From assembly GCA_903847585.1 (NCBI GenBank), contig CAINEC010000048.1, positions 1 through 64,000 on the forward strand: a DNA stretch of 64,000 nucleotides, written 5' to 3'. Below the pieces are notes generated by a model, which was not told the origin of the DNA, made no database searches, and saw nothing but the letters and a program-made list of their open reading frames with translations. The position numbers were made by a program, and so were the translations under genes. This DNA is from an uncultured Bacteroidota bacterium (GTDB lineage: Bacteria > Bacteroidota > Bacteroidia > AKYH767-A > OLB10). Positions 38,063 through 48,032 of the stretch are shown here, one piece after another; the stretch's first letter is position 1; each line of letters starts with the position of its first letter.

Positions 38063-38968
38063 TTATGCTTTTGGAAAGGCCTGCTTATAGACCTCTTTTA
38101 ATTTTTCTATTGTATTATGCGTGTAAACCTGTGTAGCCGATAAGTTGCTATGACCAAGCAATTCCTTAATAGCATTAATATCCGCCCCATTGTTCAACAT
38201 TGTTGTAGCAAATGTGTGTCTTAGAATATGCGGACTCTTCTTCTTACCTGTGCTCACCATTTTGATATTAGCCTTTACAATACGATAAACGAAGACTGGA
38301 TACATTTTGTTACCTTTATTATCAGTAAAAAAATAATGACAATTCATACTCAAGTCATTTAAAAATTCTTTTCTGAGCTTTAAATACTTTTCAATCACCT
38401 GTTTAAAACCAATTGTAATAGGAATTTGCCTCACCTTATTTCGCTTACCTGTCACAGTTACAGATAAATTATGCAAATTAACATTCTCGATTTTCAATTC
38501 TATTAACTCTGATAAACGTACGCCTGTTCGGTAAAAAAAATCAAGAATAAGAAAATCTCTTGCTTGCTCGTATACGCTACCATCATTCGACATATTATCA
38601 AATAACGCATCCATCTTTTTATCGTCAAGAAATTCTGGCAGCTTTTTAGAAACTTTTGGCGCTTGAATTTTCAACATAGGATTTCTATCAATAACGCCCG
38701 TTTTGATTAAAAATTTATAAAATGATCTAAGGGCTGTAATTTTTCTATTAACCGATTTTGGATCTATTCCGTTTTCCATTAAGGATACAACCCATGAACG
38801 AATAAACAAATGACTTACGTCTTTAACATCATCAATCTCGTAGGTATCTCTAATAAACTTTGAAAACTGACCTAAATCGGTTTGATAACTGATAATCGTA
38901 TGCTTTGAAAATCTACGTTCAACAGTCAGGTAGTTTAAAAAAAGATCAATTTCCTGCACAAGCAACAA
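38063..38968 (-). CDS. xerC: Tyrosine recombinase XerC/XerD type
   Basis: The 301-residue recombinase resolves chromosome dimers at dif with a partner Xer protein. The N-terminal core-binding domain (about 1-95) is followed by the catalytic domain with R151 (YRTGVRLSEL), K175, H247 and R250 (HILRHTFAT), H273 (LGHSNL), and nucleophile Y282 (VYTH). All six residues are present. The TTG start at 38968 is assumed because it gives a standard N-terminus (EIDLFLNYLTVERRFS). XerC versus XerD cannot be decided from the protein alone. It lies between rpsU and hpf, a housekeeping context that argues against a phage integrase. Confidence 0.88.
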   Translation of the reverse strand: MLLVQEIDLFLNYLTVERRFSKHTIISYQTDLGQFSKFIRDTYEIDDVKDVSHLFIRSWVVSLMENGIDPKSVNRKITALRSFYKFLIKTGVIDRNPMLKIQAPKVSKKLPEFLDDKKMDALFDNMSNDGSVYEQARDFLILDFFYRTGVRLSELIELKIENVNLHNLSVTVTGKRNKVRQIPITIGFKQVIEKYLKLRKEFLNDLSMNCHYFFTDNKGNKMYPVFVYRIVKANIKMVSTGKKKSPHILRHTFATTMLNNGADINAIKELLGHSNLSATQVYTHNTIEKLKEVYKQAFPKA

Positions 38969-39060
38969 GTTTTACATTCAACGTAAATATAAACCTGAAT
39001 AGTATCTTTTCGCAAGGCTCATGGAAATTAAATTCAATACTTATCGACAGTATATTAACA

Positions 39061-39100
39061 AAATAAAAATCCTGACCCAATAAATATTGAGTCAGGATTG
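39061..39100 (-). terminator. Rho-independent terminator after rpsU
   Basis: AATCCTGAC (39069-39077) pairs with GTCAGGATT (39092-39100), extended by an inner CAATA/TATTG stem; TTTTTATTTT follows on the minus strand. It begins 23 bases past the rpsU stop. Confidence 0.85.
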
Positions 39101-39123
39101 TATGACGAAGTAACCAGCTAATT

Positions 39124-39318
39124 TTAAGCCTGCACTGCTGAAATCAATGTGTTCTTGTAAATCGCTTTCTTAATTTCTGTACGGCGAGTTACTGAAGGTT
39201 TTTCGAATGCTTGACGAGATCTTAATTGCTTAACAATACCAGTCTTTTCGAACTTCTTCTTGAATTTCTTAAGCGCTTTGTCAATTGTTTCGTTTTCCTT
39301 GATAGGTACAATAATCAT
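39124..39318 (-). CDS. rpsU: 30S ribosomal protein S21
   Basis: The 64-residue basic protein has the S21 core: IVPIKENETIDKALKKFKKKFEKTG, then RRTEIKKAIYK and an alkaline tail. S21 binds near the 3' end of 16S rRNA on the small subunit platform and helps initiation. The gene stands alone with a strong promoter and a terminator. Confidence 0.95.
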   Translation of the reverse strand: MIIVPIKENETIDKALKKFKKKFEKTGIVKQLRSRQAFEKPSVTRRTEIKKAIYKNTLISAVQA

Positions 39319-39354
39319 AATTTAAATTCCTCTAGATTTCTATTAAACGGACGG

Positions 39355-39385
39355 CAAAAGTAAAAATATTTTAATTGAAAACAAA
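39355..39385 (-). promoter_or_regulatory. Promoter of rpsU
   Basis: TTTG (39385-39382), a 19-base spacer and TACTTTTG (39362-39355) on the minus strand match the Bacteroidota consensus exactly. The -7 box ends 36 bases before the ATG at 39318. Confidence 0.7.
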
Positions 39386-39404
39386 TTGATTTTTAAAAAT
39401 TTGT

Positions 39405-42314
39405 TCACAAATTGGCCAAAAAGACCTCCCCCAAATCCTTCACAGCCGCTTTAAATTCGATTTCAAGCTGCAAAGCAATGCCTTTTAGTCCTGAACTATC
39501 TTTTGCACGCCCTTTAGCTTCCATCTCCTTACAAAGTGCCGAAATCTTTACAGCCCCAATATTTAAACAAGTTCCTTTTAACTTATGTGCCGACTTCCAA
39601 ACAGTATCCAAATCGTTACGATTGAGAGCATCGTTAATCGTAGCAATCAATTTTGGAACTTGCAGGGCAAACATTTCTAATAACTGAGCTGTAAAATTTT
39701 TATCGGAAGCCTTCCCTATTTCAACTAATCGTTTTACTGTAGCAAGATCGAGCGTATCAGACTTGCCAGCTAGAGGAGCGGCAGATTTTACGGTTGTTTT
39801 TATTGTCACCTCAGGATTAGGATTTTTAACCCATTTAACTAGCATCCTCTCTAAATCATCAATAGTTATCGGCTTAGAAACATAATCATCCATTCCTGCA
39901 TCAAGACATGCTTTTCTATCTTCAGGAGATGCAAATGCTGTCATTGCAATAATAACAGGTCCCAATTGACCATATTTCATTCTTATTTGCTTTGTAGCCT
40001 CAAAGCCATCCATTACATTCATTTGAATATCCATGAAAACCACATCGTACTTGGTTTTACCAACAGCAACAACCGCATCACCTCCATCATTCACTGAGTC
40101 GATTTGATAACCAATTCGATTAAATAATTTAGTGGCCAACAATCGATTAATTTCATTATCCTCCACTAAAAGAATTTTAGCTGGTAATTGCTTACCCATC
40201 TCGAAGTTTGGCTTGTCACTCGCCTGGCTCTTAGGTCGGGTTTCTTTAACTTTTGTTTCCACAATTTTAGTTTCTTTCGTTTTAACTGTAAAGTAAAAAT
40301 CACTCCCCTTACCAACTATACTGTCGGCCCAGATTCTCCCACCCATCAATCCAACTAATGTCTTGCATATAGTTAGCCCAAGGCCTGTGCCTCCATATTT
40401 TCTAAATGTTGATTGGTCTGCCTGCGTAAATGCATTAAAAGCGATATCCATCTGCTCAGTTGTCATTCCCATTCCTGTATCGCTTACAGTAAACTTCAAA
40501 AACAAATCCTCACCGCTTCCTTCTGCAACCACATCAATAACAATCTTTCCATGCTCTGTAAACTTGATGGCATTCCCCACTAGATTCATCATCACCTGAC
40601 GTAATCTCGCCTTGTCGCCCAATACTGCTTCAGGGACATTAAGCGCGATATTGGATTTAAGAATCAGCCCTTTTTCTTTTGCTTTTGCTGATAAGATATC
40701 AATGGTTTCTTCTATGACATCTACTACATGAAACGGAGCCTCTTCGAGCTGCATCTTATTCGCCTCGATCTTTGAAAAGTCAAGAATGTCGTTAATAACT
40801 TGTAACAACGCCTCTCCGCTCAATCGCATAATATCCACGAACTCCTTTTGTTGCTCATCTAAACGAGTATTATTTAGCAATTCGGAAATTCCAATTAAAC
40901 CATTTAAAGGCGTACGAATTTCATGACTCATCACTGCTAAAAACTCGGACTTCGCCGCGGTAGCCGCTTCAGCTTTTTCTTTTGCTAATCTTAACTCTTC
41001 TTCTTTATGCAAACGATCGGTGATATCGCGAGCTGAAAAACTAATCCCAGTAATTAACCCGAGTTCATTTTTCATCGGATACAGCATCACCTCGTAAAAT
41101 GTAAATACACCTTGCGATTCATGACTATCATTATAATTGATGGTCTCACCTTTCAATACTGATTGTATACGACCAACCCACAATTGTTTATAGCCAGGCT
41201 TTAATTTGTTAATGAGATTATCACCTTCTTCCAACAACACTTCATAACAATCTCTGAATAACTTCTTCGCTTGTCCATTGATTACAGTAACAAGTCCAAT
41301 AGCATTCAACGACATAATCGACTCGCCTGTATTTTCAACTAACTCAATTAAATTTTCGCGGTTGGAAAGTAAATTGTCTATTGTCTTCTTTGAATCTGTG
41401 TTATCAAAAGCGGTTATAAAAATGACATTTCTAGAAGGTAAAAATGCAGCCATCAAATCGACAACTGCTTTCTTTCTGTTTTTTGTAATAATACTTCTTT
41501 CTACACTGGATACTGTGGAAACACCTTTAACAAGATCGCTCAACCACTTTTGGTGGATGACAGAGTGCGATGGATGTATTAAATCCTGCAGCGTAATTTT
41601 TTTAAGTTCTTCAACAGTATATCCAGTGATATAGGCAAAATGCTCGTTGACATCAACAAAACGCTGAAAAACATCAATAACAGCAACTGCATTACTATCG
41701 TCTTGAATGGAATCGATTTCTGCTACTGCTGGTGAATGCTCAACATAGTTATTATCTTCCACTTTTGCAACTTCAGGATTGGTAACGATTGCCTCTTGAG
41801 TAGATGGTGTCGATATTGAATTTCCTACGACATTCCCAGAGCTTTTGGAAGGGATTATTTCTTCTTTTACTAATGGATGATCGAACTTACATACGAAGTC
41901 GCCATTTTTAAATCGCAACATCGAAATAACTAACGGCATGATATGCCCATTCTTGTTTTTACAATTTATACTTTGACGAGTAAGTCCACCATTCTCAGTT
42001 GCCACCAACAAGAACTTTATCTCTTCATTTGTTAATTGATCATCGAAAAAATCTGCAAATGATAATTCTTTTAAAACAGATCGCTGATATATTGCAAAAA
42101 GTTGTAATGCCATCTGATTAGCATCCAAAGCAGCGTATTTATCCGCACTAAATAGTATAGATGGCAAATCTTGTTGCTCTAAAAACAACGACAGCGAAAG
42201 ATCATCGTTGGTGTCTGATTTTTTCTTACCAAAATGCTTGGAAAAAAAATAAGCTGACACTCCAATAATTACCAGAGTTGTAAAAAATAAAATCCAAACG
42301 ATTGTGGGCATCAT
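39405..42314 (-). CDS. Hybrid sensor histidine kinase with PAS domains, receiver and HPt domain
   Basis: The 969-residue protein has one N-terminal membrane helix (about 5-24), and three PAS-like regions (about 45-150, 205-310 and 315-432). HisKA follows with phospho-acceptor H464 ([15 protein letters not shown]), then the ATP-binding domain with the N-box [13 protein letters not shown] and G-boxes SDTGMGM and [11 protein letters not shown] receiver domain has D762 ([16 protein letters not shown]) and a C-terminal HPt has H910 ([11 protein letters not shown]). This is the BarA/ArcB-type phosphorelay layout without a periplasmic sensor domain, so signals are probably cytosolic or redox/metabolite-like. 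No dedicated response regulator gene is adjacent; the next minus-strand gene downstream is rpsU. Confidence 0.92.
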   Translation of the reverse strand: MMPTIVWILFFTTLVIIGVSAYFFSKHFGKKKSDTNDDLSLSLFLEQQDLPSILFSADKYAALDANQMALQLFAIYQRSVLKELSFADFFDDQLTNEEIKFLLVATENGGLTRQSINCKNKNGHIMPLVISMLRFKNGDFVCKFDHPLVKEEIIPSKSSGNVVGNSISTPSTQEAIVTNPEVAKVEDNNYVEHSPAVAEIDSIQDDSNAVAVIDVFQRFVDVNEHFAYITGYTVEELKKITLQDLIHPSHSVIHQKWLSDLVKGVSTVSSVERSIITKNRKKAVVDLMAAFLPSRNVIFITAFDNTDSKKTIDNLLSNRENLIELVENTGESIMSLNAIGLVTVINGQAKKLFRDCYEVLLEEGDNLINKLKPGYKQLWVGRIQSVLKGETINYNDSHESQGVFTFYEVMLYPMKNELGLITGISFSARDITDRLHKEEELRLAKEKAEAATAAKSEFLAVMSHEIRTPLNGLIGISELLNNTRLDEQQKEFVDIMRLSGEALLQVINDILDFSKIEANKMQLEEAPFHVVDVIEETIDILSAKAKEKGLILKSNIALNVPEAVLGDKARLRQVMMNLVGNAIKFTEHGKIVIDVVAEGSGEDLFLKFTVSDTGMGMTTEQMDIAFNAFTQADQSTFRKYGGTGLGLTICKTLVGLMGGRIWADSIVGKGSDFYFTVKTKETKIVETKVKETRPKSQASDKPNFEMGKQLPAKILLVEDNEINRLLATKLFNRIGYQIDSVNDGGDAVVAVGKTKYDVVFMDIQMNVMDGFEATKQIRMKYGQLGPVIIAMTAFASPEDRKACLDAGMDDYVSKPITIDDLERMLVKWVKNPNPEVTIKTTVKSAAPLAGKSDTLDLATVKRLVEIGKASDKNFTAQLLEMFALQVPKLIATINDALNRNDLDTVWKSAHKLKGTCLNIGAVKISALCKEMEAKGRAKDSSGLKGIALQLEIEFKAAVKDLGEVFLANL

Positions 42315-42388
42315 TGGTTGTTATACACTTTTTGAGGGCCACTTATTCGGAATTTATCTGAAAAAGTTACACAAATCGATAAGTATTT

Positions 42389-44116
42389 TTAGTTAAACTC
42401 CTTGATTTTACTTTCCAGGAAATCAGCTAGACTCTTAACATACCCTTCGGAAAAATCAAACTCAATTCCCGCAGTTTTATAAATTTCACCGATTGGTTTT
42501 GTATATCCTAATGCTAGCGCCTCGAGATATTTTTGCAAAGTTGCACTTTCATCGTTGGAAAAGTTCTTCCACATAGCAATTGCTCCTAATTGGGCAAAAC
42601 CATATTCGATGTAGTAAAATGGAACCTCATAAATATGTAATTGCTTTTGCCATAAATTCTCTTTAGCCTCTTCTAATCCATCCCAATTAACTGCTTTTCC
42701 TGAAAAACGACTATAAGTTTCTTTCCATGCTGCGCGACGTTCTAAACGAGTATGAGTAGGATTAAGATATAACCAGTGCTGGAAAGCATCTACAGTCGCA
42801 ATCCAAGGCAATCCCTTAATTACATCTTCAATATGTTTCAACTGAGCTCTTTTCAACTCGCTATTATCAGCGAAATAACTATCCCAGTATTTCATCGACA
42901 TTAACTCCATCGACATTGAAGCTAATTCAGCAACTTCACTAGGAATATTCTTAAAATCTACTAATCCTAAAGGCTGATCAACAATTGACTGTACTGCGTG
43001 ACCTCCTTCATGCACCATTGTTACTAAATCACGAAGAGTGTTAGTTGAATTCATAAAAATGAATGGCAATCCTGATTCATATAAAGGGTAGTTGTATCCA
43101 CCAGGAGCCTTTCCTTTACGAGATTCAAGATCGAGATGTTTACGACTTTGTAATTCCTGAATACAACTTCCTAAAAACGGATTCATCTTATTAAAGCAAT
43201 GAATTGTTTTTTCAATTAAATCTGCATGTCCGTTAAATGGACGTAAAACAGATTTACCCTCTGGCTCAGCGGCTAAATCCCAAGGTCTTAAATCTTCTAA
43301 ATTTAAGTCTTGTTGATGCGCTCTTTCACTTTGTTCTACTAATGGAACAAGGTGTTTTTCTACTGCCTCATGAAATTTAAAACAATCTTCTGCGGTATAA
43401 TCAAAGCGCCCAAGATTAGCAAACATATAATCGCGATAATTATTAAACCCTGCGTTCAATGCTATTTTATGACGTAAAACAAGTAGTGCATCAAACAAGT
43501 CATCGAGTTTTTCTCTGTCTTGTAATCGACGCGACATCATTTTGCGATAAACTTCTTCACGTTTTGTTCTATCGTGAAGCTCCAGATAATTGCCAGCTTG
43601 TTGCATCGTCAATTCTTTACCATCAACCTCTACCGACATAGCGCCAGCAATTGCAGCATACTCTTGCTCCTTATTTTGCAATTCAGCAATAAGCGGAATA
43701 TTTTCCTCTCGGAATAACTCAACACGTTGTTTTAGCTGACGCAATAAAATATCAAAGCCTGACTTGGTGTAAGAATCAAGTCCTTGAAAAGCTAATAGTT
43801 TTAAATCGAGATCATTACTATATGGAGCAATTTTCGGCTGAATTTCAGACACAAAAAAAGTGTAATCGTTTACATATTGCTCATTGGTTGTATCGCAACT
43901 CATTCGAATATATTTCCAACCAACATCTTCTTGCAAAGCAGCTTCTAATTCACTTCTATCATTAAGCCATTGTTCAAAATCAGCATTAATGCTAAGTGTT
44001 CTGTTTTTCAAGTCTTCAAAATAAGGAAGCAGGTCATCCCAGCTTTTATATGAAAATTCTTTAGGCAAAAATGTGCGGATAGTTTTATACGCTAGTAAGT
44101 CGTTATTGAAATTCAT
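42389..44116 (-). CDS. M3-family oligoendopeptidase (PepF-like)
   Basis: The 575-residue cytoplasmic metallopeptidase has the HEGGH zinc motif at 369-373 and the downstream EVAELASMSMEL segment supplying the third ligand. The helix-rich N-terminal domain is of normal length for oligoendopeptidase F-type enzymes of Bacteroidota. It hydrolyses short peptides, contributing to peptide turnover. No signal peptide is seen. It lies between DUF5606 and the histidine kinase on the minus strand; a hairpin at 44133-44156 separates it from DUF5606. Confidence 0.9.
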   Translation of the reverse strand: MNFNNDLLAYKTIRTFLPKEFSYKSWDDLLPYFEDLKNRTLSINADFEQWLNDRSELEAALQEDVGWKYIRMSCDTTNEQYVNDYTFFVSEIQPKIAPYSNDLDLKLLAFQGLDSYTKSGFDILLRQLKQRVELFREENIPLIAELQNKEQEYAAIAGAMSVEVDGKELTMQQAGNYLELHDRTKREEVYRKMMSRRLQDREKLDDLFDALLVLRHKIALNAGFNNYRDYMFANLGRFDYTAEDCFKFHEAVEKHLVPLVEQSERAHQQDLNLEDLRPWDLAAEPEGKSVLRPFNGHADLIEKTIHCFNKMNPFLGSCIQELQSRKHLDLESRKGKAPGGYNYPLYESGLPFIFMNSTNTLRDLVTMVHEGGHAVQSIVDQPLGLVDFKNIPSEVAELASMSMELMSMKYWDSYFADNSELKRAQLKHIEDVIKGLPWIATVDAFQHWLYLNPTHTRLERRAAWKETYSRFSGKAVNWDGLEEAKENLWQKQLHIYEVPFYYIEYGFAQLGAIAMWKNFSNDESATLQKYLEALALGYTKPIGEIYKTAGIEFDFSEGYVKSLADFLESKIKEFN

Positions 44117-44132
44117 ATTGTTTAAGAATAAA

Positions 44133-44156
44133 TAAGCCCCTTAAATAAGGGGCTTA
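44133..44156 (-). terminator. Perfect 11-bp hairpin, probable terminator after DUF5606 gene
   Basis: TAAGCCCCTTA (44133-44143) and TAAGGGGCTTA (44146-44156) pair perfectly with a 2-base centre, 9 bases beyond the DUF5606 stop. The trailing T-rich sequence (TTTATTCTT) is modest. Confidence 0.6.
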
Positions 44157-44165
44157 CAACTAGTA

Positions 44166-44690
44166 TTAAGATTCTTTTTCTGTTGATTTTTTTGCTGCTC
44201 TTTTTTTAGGAGCTTTTGGTTTTTCTACAACTTCCTCTGCTGCAGCTTTTACTTCTTCCACCACTTCTTCTACTTGCTCTGTAGCTGGATTCATTGCAGC
44301 TTCGCTTTCAGGAGATCCCACCATATCTTTAATTAAGCTATACCATGCAAAGATTTTACGGATGTCAGAAATGTGTACTCGCTCTTCATCGTATTCAGGC
44401 AATACTTTTTTTAATACTCCTTTTAAATCTGCTGGTTCAGATTTAGCATTTACCGAAGTTGACAAAGAATCGTTTTCTTTCATCTTTTTAAATGCATCAT
44501 AAAGAGGCATATCTTCTTCGTAAGTATATATTGCTACATCTTTTAACATGACAATTCGCTGAGTAGCTGAAACTGGCATTCTTTTGTTATCTGAAATACC
44601 TTCAACAACAAAACCTCCATTACGCATCTGCGCTACCATCTTGTACAAACCCGGACTTCCCGGCACTGAAATAATTTTCTCGAAACTCAT
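44166..44690 (-). CDS. DUF5606 domain protein
   Basis: The 174-residue protein has the conserved Bacteroidota start FEKIISVPGSPGLYKMVAQM, with GGFVVEGIS, VMLKDVAIYTYEED and DIRKIFAWYSLI in family order. It ends in a repetitive acidic/Lys-Ala tail of about 50 residues, EEVVEEVKAAAEE-like and low complexity. Function is unknown. It is monocistronic, with a TACCTTTG box and a hairpin terminator on either side. Confidence 0.88.
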   Translation of the reverse strand: MSFEKIISVPGSPGLYKMVAQMRNGGFVVEGISDNKRMPVSATQRIVMLKDVAIYTYEEDMPLYDAFKKMKENDSLSTSVNAKSEPADLKGVLKKVLPEYDEERVHISDIRKIFAWYSLIKDMVGSPESEAAMNPATEQVEEVVEEVKAAAEEVVEKPKAPKKRAAKKSTEKES

Positions 44691-44711
44691 AGTGTTATTT
44701 TATTGAGGTTG

Positions 44712-44719
44712 CAAAGGTA
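44712..44719 (-). promoter_or_regulatory. Candidate -7 box of DUF5606 gene
   Basis: TACCTTTG on the minus strand matches TAnnTTTG and ends 21 bases before the ATG at 44690. The nearest TTTG lies about 26 bases upstream, slightly far. Confidence 0.4.
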
Positions 44720-44894
44720 AAATAATGTTTGATATTTCATAACCCCAAATATTATTTAATCATAAATCAATGTGTTAGACCTCTGAAAATTACTCACAGT
44801 TATAAACAACAAAAACAGTTGATTTCTTTTTCTATTCACCTCAAATTATCGGTTTTTAATTTTTAAATTCGGAAGATTAAATTTTGTCTTAATT

Positions 44895-47303
44895 ATGTCG
44901 AGCAGAGCAATAAAAAAAGTTGCAGTACTTGGTTCCGGAATAATGGGTTCGCGTATTGCATGTCACTTTGCCAATATTGGCGTTTCTGTACTATTATTGG
45001 ATATTGTTCCGAAAGAACTAACAGAAGAAGAATCAAAAAAAGGAATTACGAAAGATCATCCCGCTTTTAAGAACAGAATTGTGGATGCATCGCTTAAGAA
45101 CACCCTTCAATCAAAGCCGTCCTCTCTATATTCTCAATCGGGAATAAGCTTAATTCAGACGGGAAACTTTACGGATGATCTGTCAAAAATCAGCGAATGC
45201 GATTGGATTATTGAAGTAGTAATAGAGAATTTAGGAATTAAAAAGCAATTGTATGACGAAGTAGAAAAGCATAGAAAGCTTGATACATTAATCACAACTA
45301 ATACGTCTGGGATTCCTATTGGATTATTAACTGATGGACGAAGTGAAAATTTCAAACAACATTTTTGCGGCACTCATTTTTTTAATCCACCGCGTTATTT
45401 ACGATTATTAGAAATTATTCCTGGAAAAGAAACAAAAAAAGAAGTCATCGATTTTCTTATGAACTATGGCTCTCTTTTCTTAGGAAAAACTACTATTGAG
45501 TGCTTAGATACCCCTGCGTTTATTGCAAACAGAATTGGCGTTTATAGTATTCTATCGCTGTTTCATTTAGTAGAAGAATCAGATTTTACAATTAACGATA
45601 TTGATCTATTTACTGGAACAATTATCGGCCGACCTAAATCGGCGACATTCCGAACTTGTGATGTTGTTGGATTAGATACGCTTGTGCATGTAAGTAACAA
45701 TTTAGCAGCAGCCCTTCCCGAAGGAAACGAAAAGAAAACGTTTGAGCTTCCTGGATTTGTTTCGCAAATGATGGAAAAAAAGTGGCTAGGAGATAAAACG
45801 AAGCAAGGCTTTTTCAAAAAATCAAAAGACGAAAAAGGAAAAACTATTTATTTGTCGCTAGACTTAAAATCATTTGAATACAGTCTTCAAAAAAAGAACA
45901 AATTCGAGTCGATTGAAAGCGCAAAAGGAATTGACGATACCAGACAACGCATAGCAATGCTCATGCAGGCAAAAGATAAAGCCGGCGACTTTTTCAGAAA
46001 GTCATTCTTCAGCTTGTTTGAGTTTGTATCGAATAAAGTAAATGAAATATCTCCCGACTTATTTCGTATAGACGAGGCGTTAGAAGCAGGATTTGGGTGG
46101 GAATTAGGTCCGTTTAAAACATGGGACGCGATTGGGATTAAAGAGTCCATTAAAGCAATGGAATCATTAGAATTTAAACCTGCGCCATGGATTTATTCCA
46201 TGCTAGAATCAGGAAATAGCTCATTCTATAAATTTGAGAATGGTATTGGTAGTTATTATAATCCTAATACGAATTCCTATGACCTGATTCCTAATCAGCA
46301 ATCAAGTGTTCAGCTGTATCCTTTGCGCAAAGAGAAAACAGTTTGGAAAAACAGTGGATGTAATATCATTGATATTGGTGAAGATGTAATTTGTTGTGAG
46401 TTCACAACCAAGATGAATACGATGGGCGGGGAAGTCATTGCAGGAGTTAATAAAGCAATTGAGTTAGCAGAGAAAAATTATAAAGGATTAGTGATTGGAA
46501 ATGAAGGGGCGAACTTTTCGGCAGGCGCTAATCTAGCTATGATTTTCATGATGGCCATTGAACAAGAGTACGACGAAATTGATATGGCAATCCGAATGTT
46601 TCAGAACATGAATATGCGTGTACGTTATTCTTCAGTACCAGTTGTTGTAGCTCCATTTGGATTAACCTTAGGTGGCGGCTGTGAAATGACTTTACATGCC
46701 GATAAAGTGCAGGCGCATGCAGAACTTTATACAGGACTTGTAGAGTTTGGCGTTGGATTAATTCCGGGTGGGGGTGGCTCAAAAGAAATGGCATTGAGAT
46801 TTTCAGATTCATTGAAGGATGGTGACATTCAATTAAACACTTTACGATCTAATTTCTTAACGATTGGACAGGCGAAAGTTTCGACATCTGCAAAAGAAGC
46901 ATTTGAGATGGGAATATTAAAAGCAGGAAGAGATGCTATAAGTATGAACAAAAACCATTTGCTTTTCGATGCAAGAAATAGTGTTGTTGCACTTTCTGAT
47001 GCAGGCTATACCCAACCACAACAACGAAAAAACATCAAAGTACTCGGTAAACAAGGTCTCGGACTAATATGGGTAGGGGCAAACAGTATGAAAAGCGGAA
47101 ATTATATTTCCAGTCATGATGAGTATATTAGTAAAAAGCTTGGTTATGTGATGTGTGGAGGTGAATTATCTTCTCCAACTGAAGTATCTGAGCAGTACCT
47201 TTTAGACCTTGAAAGAGAGGTATTTCTATCGCTAACAGGCGAAAAAAAGACCTTAGAACGCATTCAATCAATATTAACTACCGGAAAACCTTTGAGAAAT
47301 TAA
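44895..47303 (+). CDS. 3-hydroxyacyl-CoA dehydrogenase / enoyl-CoA hydratase multifunctional protein
   Basis: The 802-residue protein has the dehydrogenase N-terminal (VAVLGSGIMGSRIA nucleotide motif, residues about 9-22) and C-terminal helical domains first, then a crotonase-fold hydratase domain (about 500-760). In that domain FSAGANL and GLTLGGGCEMTLHAD form the oxyanion region, and GLVEFGVGLIPGGGG carries the second catalytic glutamate. It performs steps two and three of fatty-acid beta-oxidation. The order dehydrogenase-then-hydratase is the reverse of E. coli FadB and is typical of this clade. Thiolase follows downstream, separated by the MORN protein gene. The start ATG at 44895 is clear. 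Confidence 0.92.
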   Translation: MSSRAIKKVAVLGSGIMGSRIACHFANIGVSVLLLDIVPKELTEEESKKGITKDHPAFKNRIVDASLKNTLQSKPSSLYSQSGISLIQTGNFTDDLSKISECDWIIEVVIENLGIKKQLYDEVEKHRKLDTLITTNTSGIPIGLLTDGRSENFKQHFCGTHFFNPPRYLRLLEIIPGKETKKEVIDFLMNYGSLFLGKTTIECLDTPAFIANRIGVYSILSLFHLVEESDFTINDIDLFTGTIIGRPKSATFRTCDVVGLDTLVHVSNNLAAALPEGNEKKTFELPGFVSQMMEKKWLGDKTKQGFFKKSKDEKGKTIYLSLDLKSFEYSLQKKNKFESIESAKGIDDTRQRIAMLMQAKDKAGDFFRKSFFSLFEFVSNKVNEISPDLFRIDEALEAGFGWELGPFKTWDAIGIKESIKAMESLEFKPAPWIYSMLESGNSSFYKFENGIGSYYNPNTNSYDLIPNQQSSVQLYPLRKEKTVWKNSGCNIIDIGEDVICCEFTTKMNTMGGEVIAGVNKAIELAEKNYKGLVIGNEGANFSAGANLAMIFMMAIEQEYDEIDMAIRMFQNMNMRVRYSSVPVVVAPFGLTLGGGCEMTLHADKVQAHAELYTGLVEFGVGLIPGGGGSKEMALRFSDSLKDGDIQLNTLRSNFLTIGQAKVSTSAKEAFEMGILKAGRDAISMNKNHLLFDARNSVVALSDAGYTQPQQRKNIKVLGKQGLGLIWVGANSMKSGNYISSHDEYISKKLGYVMCGGELSSPTEVSEQYLLDLEREVFLSLTGEKKTLERIQSILTTGKPLRN

Positions 47304-47342
47304 ATAAGTTATTAATTTTAACACCTGAAAAACCTATTGCAT

Positions 47343-47987
47343 ATGCATAAGTACAAAATCTTAATCTTGTCCCTTCTGATGATTCCTTTTATTTGTTTTT
47401 CACAAACAGAGGAAAAACCGAAGTATGCTCCGGGCAAAGAAAAACACCGTAACAAAACAGATGAATTTGGTCAGAAGCAAGGTACGTGGAAGACTTTTAA
47501 TTCTTACGGTGAAATCATGACAGAAGTTGAATATCTTAATGACAAGCGTCAGGGAGTTTCTAAGCGTTACTATCCTTATAGTAAGTTGATGGAAGAACAA
47601 GAATTCCAAAATGGTATCAAAGAAGGTGTTTACAAAAGATATTATTACTCTGGCACTGTGAAGCAAGAAGGAGAATATATTGCTGGTAAGAAAGACGGTA
47701 AATGGACACGTTACTTTGAAGATGGAGAAGTTGCAGCAGAAGGATCTTATAAGAATAATAAGAAGGATGGTGAATGGAGAACATTTAATCGTAAAGGTCA
47801 ATTAATTGCTACGTCAACTTACAAAGATGGTATTGATCAGAAAGCAGCAGCTGAAGAGGCAAGAAAAGCTGCTGAAGCGAAAAAGGCTGCCGATGCTAAG
47901 AAAGCAAAAAATAGCGGAAAGCCAGGAGGCACACCGGCTCCATCAGGAGGTAATACTCCTGCTCCAGCGGATACAACCAAAAAATAA
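47343..47987 (+). CDS. Secreted MORN-repeat (YwqK-like) protein
   Basis: The ATG at 47343 is chosen over an in-frame TTG six bases earlier, giving 214 residues. After a signal peptide (MHKYKILILSLLMIPFICFS, cut near residue 20) come five to six MORN-type repeats about 22 residues long, each with a pattern like (F/Y)xxG...xEGxYxxGxKDGxW (for example GTWKTFNSYGEI and GKWTRYFEDGE). A basic Ala/Lys-rich helix and a Pro/Thr tail end the protein. It is probably in the periplasm or on the surface. The YwqK label comes from a toxin-antitoxin annotation of the family, but no toxin is nearby. Its own terminator separates it from thiolase. Confidence 0.78.
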   Translation: MHKYKILILSLLMIPFICFSQTEEKPKYAPGKEKHRNKTDEFGQKQGTWKTFNSYGEIMTEVEYLNDKRQGVSKRYYPYSKLMEEQEFQNGIKEGVYKRYYYSGTVKQEGEYIAGKKDGKWTRYFEDGEVAAEGSYKNNKKDGEWRTFNRKGQLIATSTYKDGIDQKAAAEEARKAAEAKKAADAKKAKNSGKPGGTPAPSGGNTPAPADTTKK

Positions 47988-47997
47988 TTTCAATCAT

Positions 47998-48022
47998 AAC
48001 CCGCTGAAAAGCGGGTTTTTTT
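47998..48022 (+). terminator. Rho-independent terminator after MORN gene
   Basis: AACCCGC (47998-48004) and GCGGGTT (48011-48017) form a stem with loop TGAAAA, followed by a T-run to 48022. It begins 10 bases after the stop and 11 bases before the thiolase start. Confidence 0.9.
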
Positions 48023-48032
48023 ATAAGATAAT

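Noticed and set aside
38063..38968. Tyrosine recombinase considered as a phage or integron integrase
   Set aside because: Housekeeping location between rpsU and hpf, normal Xer length and no attachment-site repeats point to XerC/D.
47343..47987. Toxin-antitoxin assignment for the MORN protein based on the family name YwqK
   Set aside because: There is no toxin neighbour and it has a signal peptide; the label seems historical.
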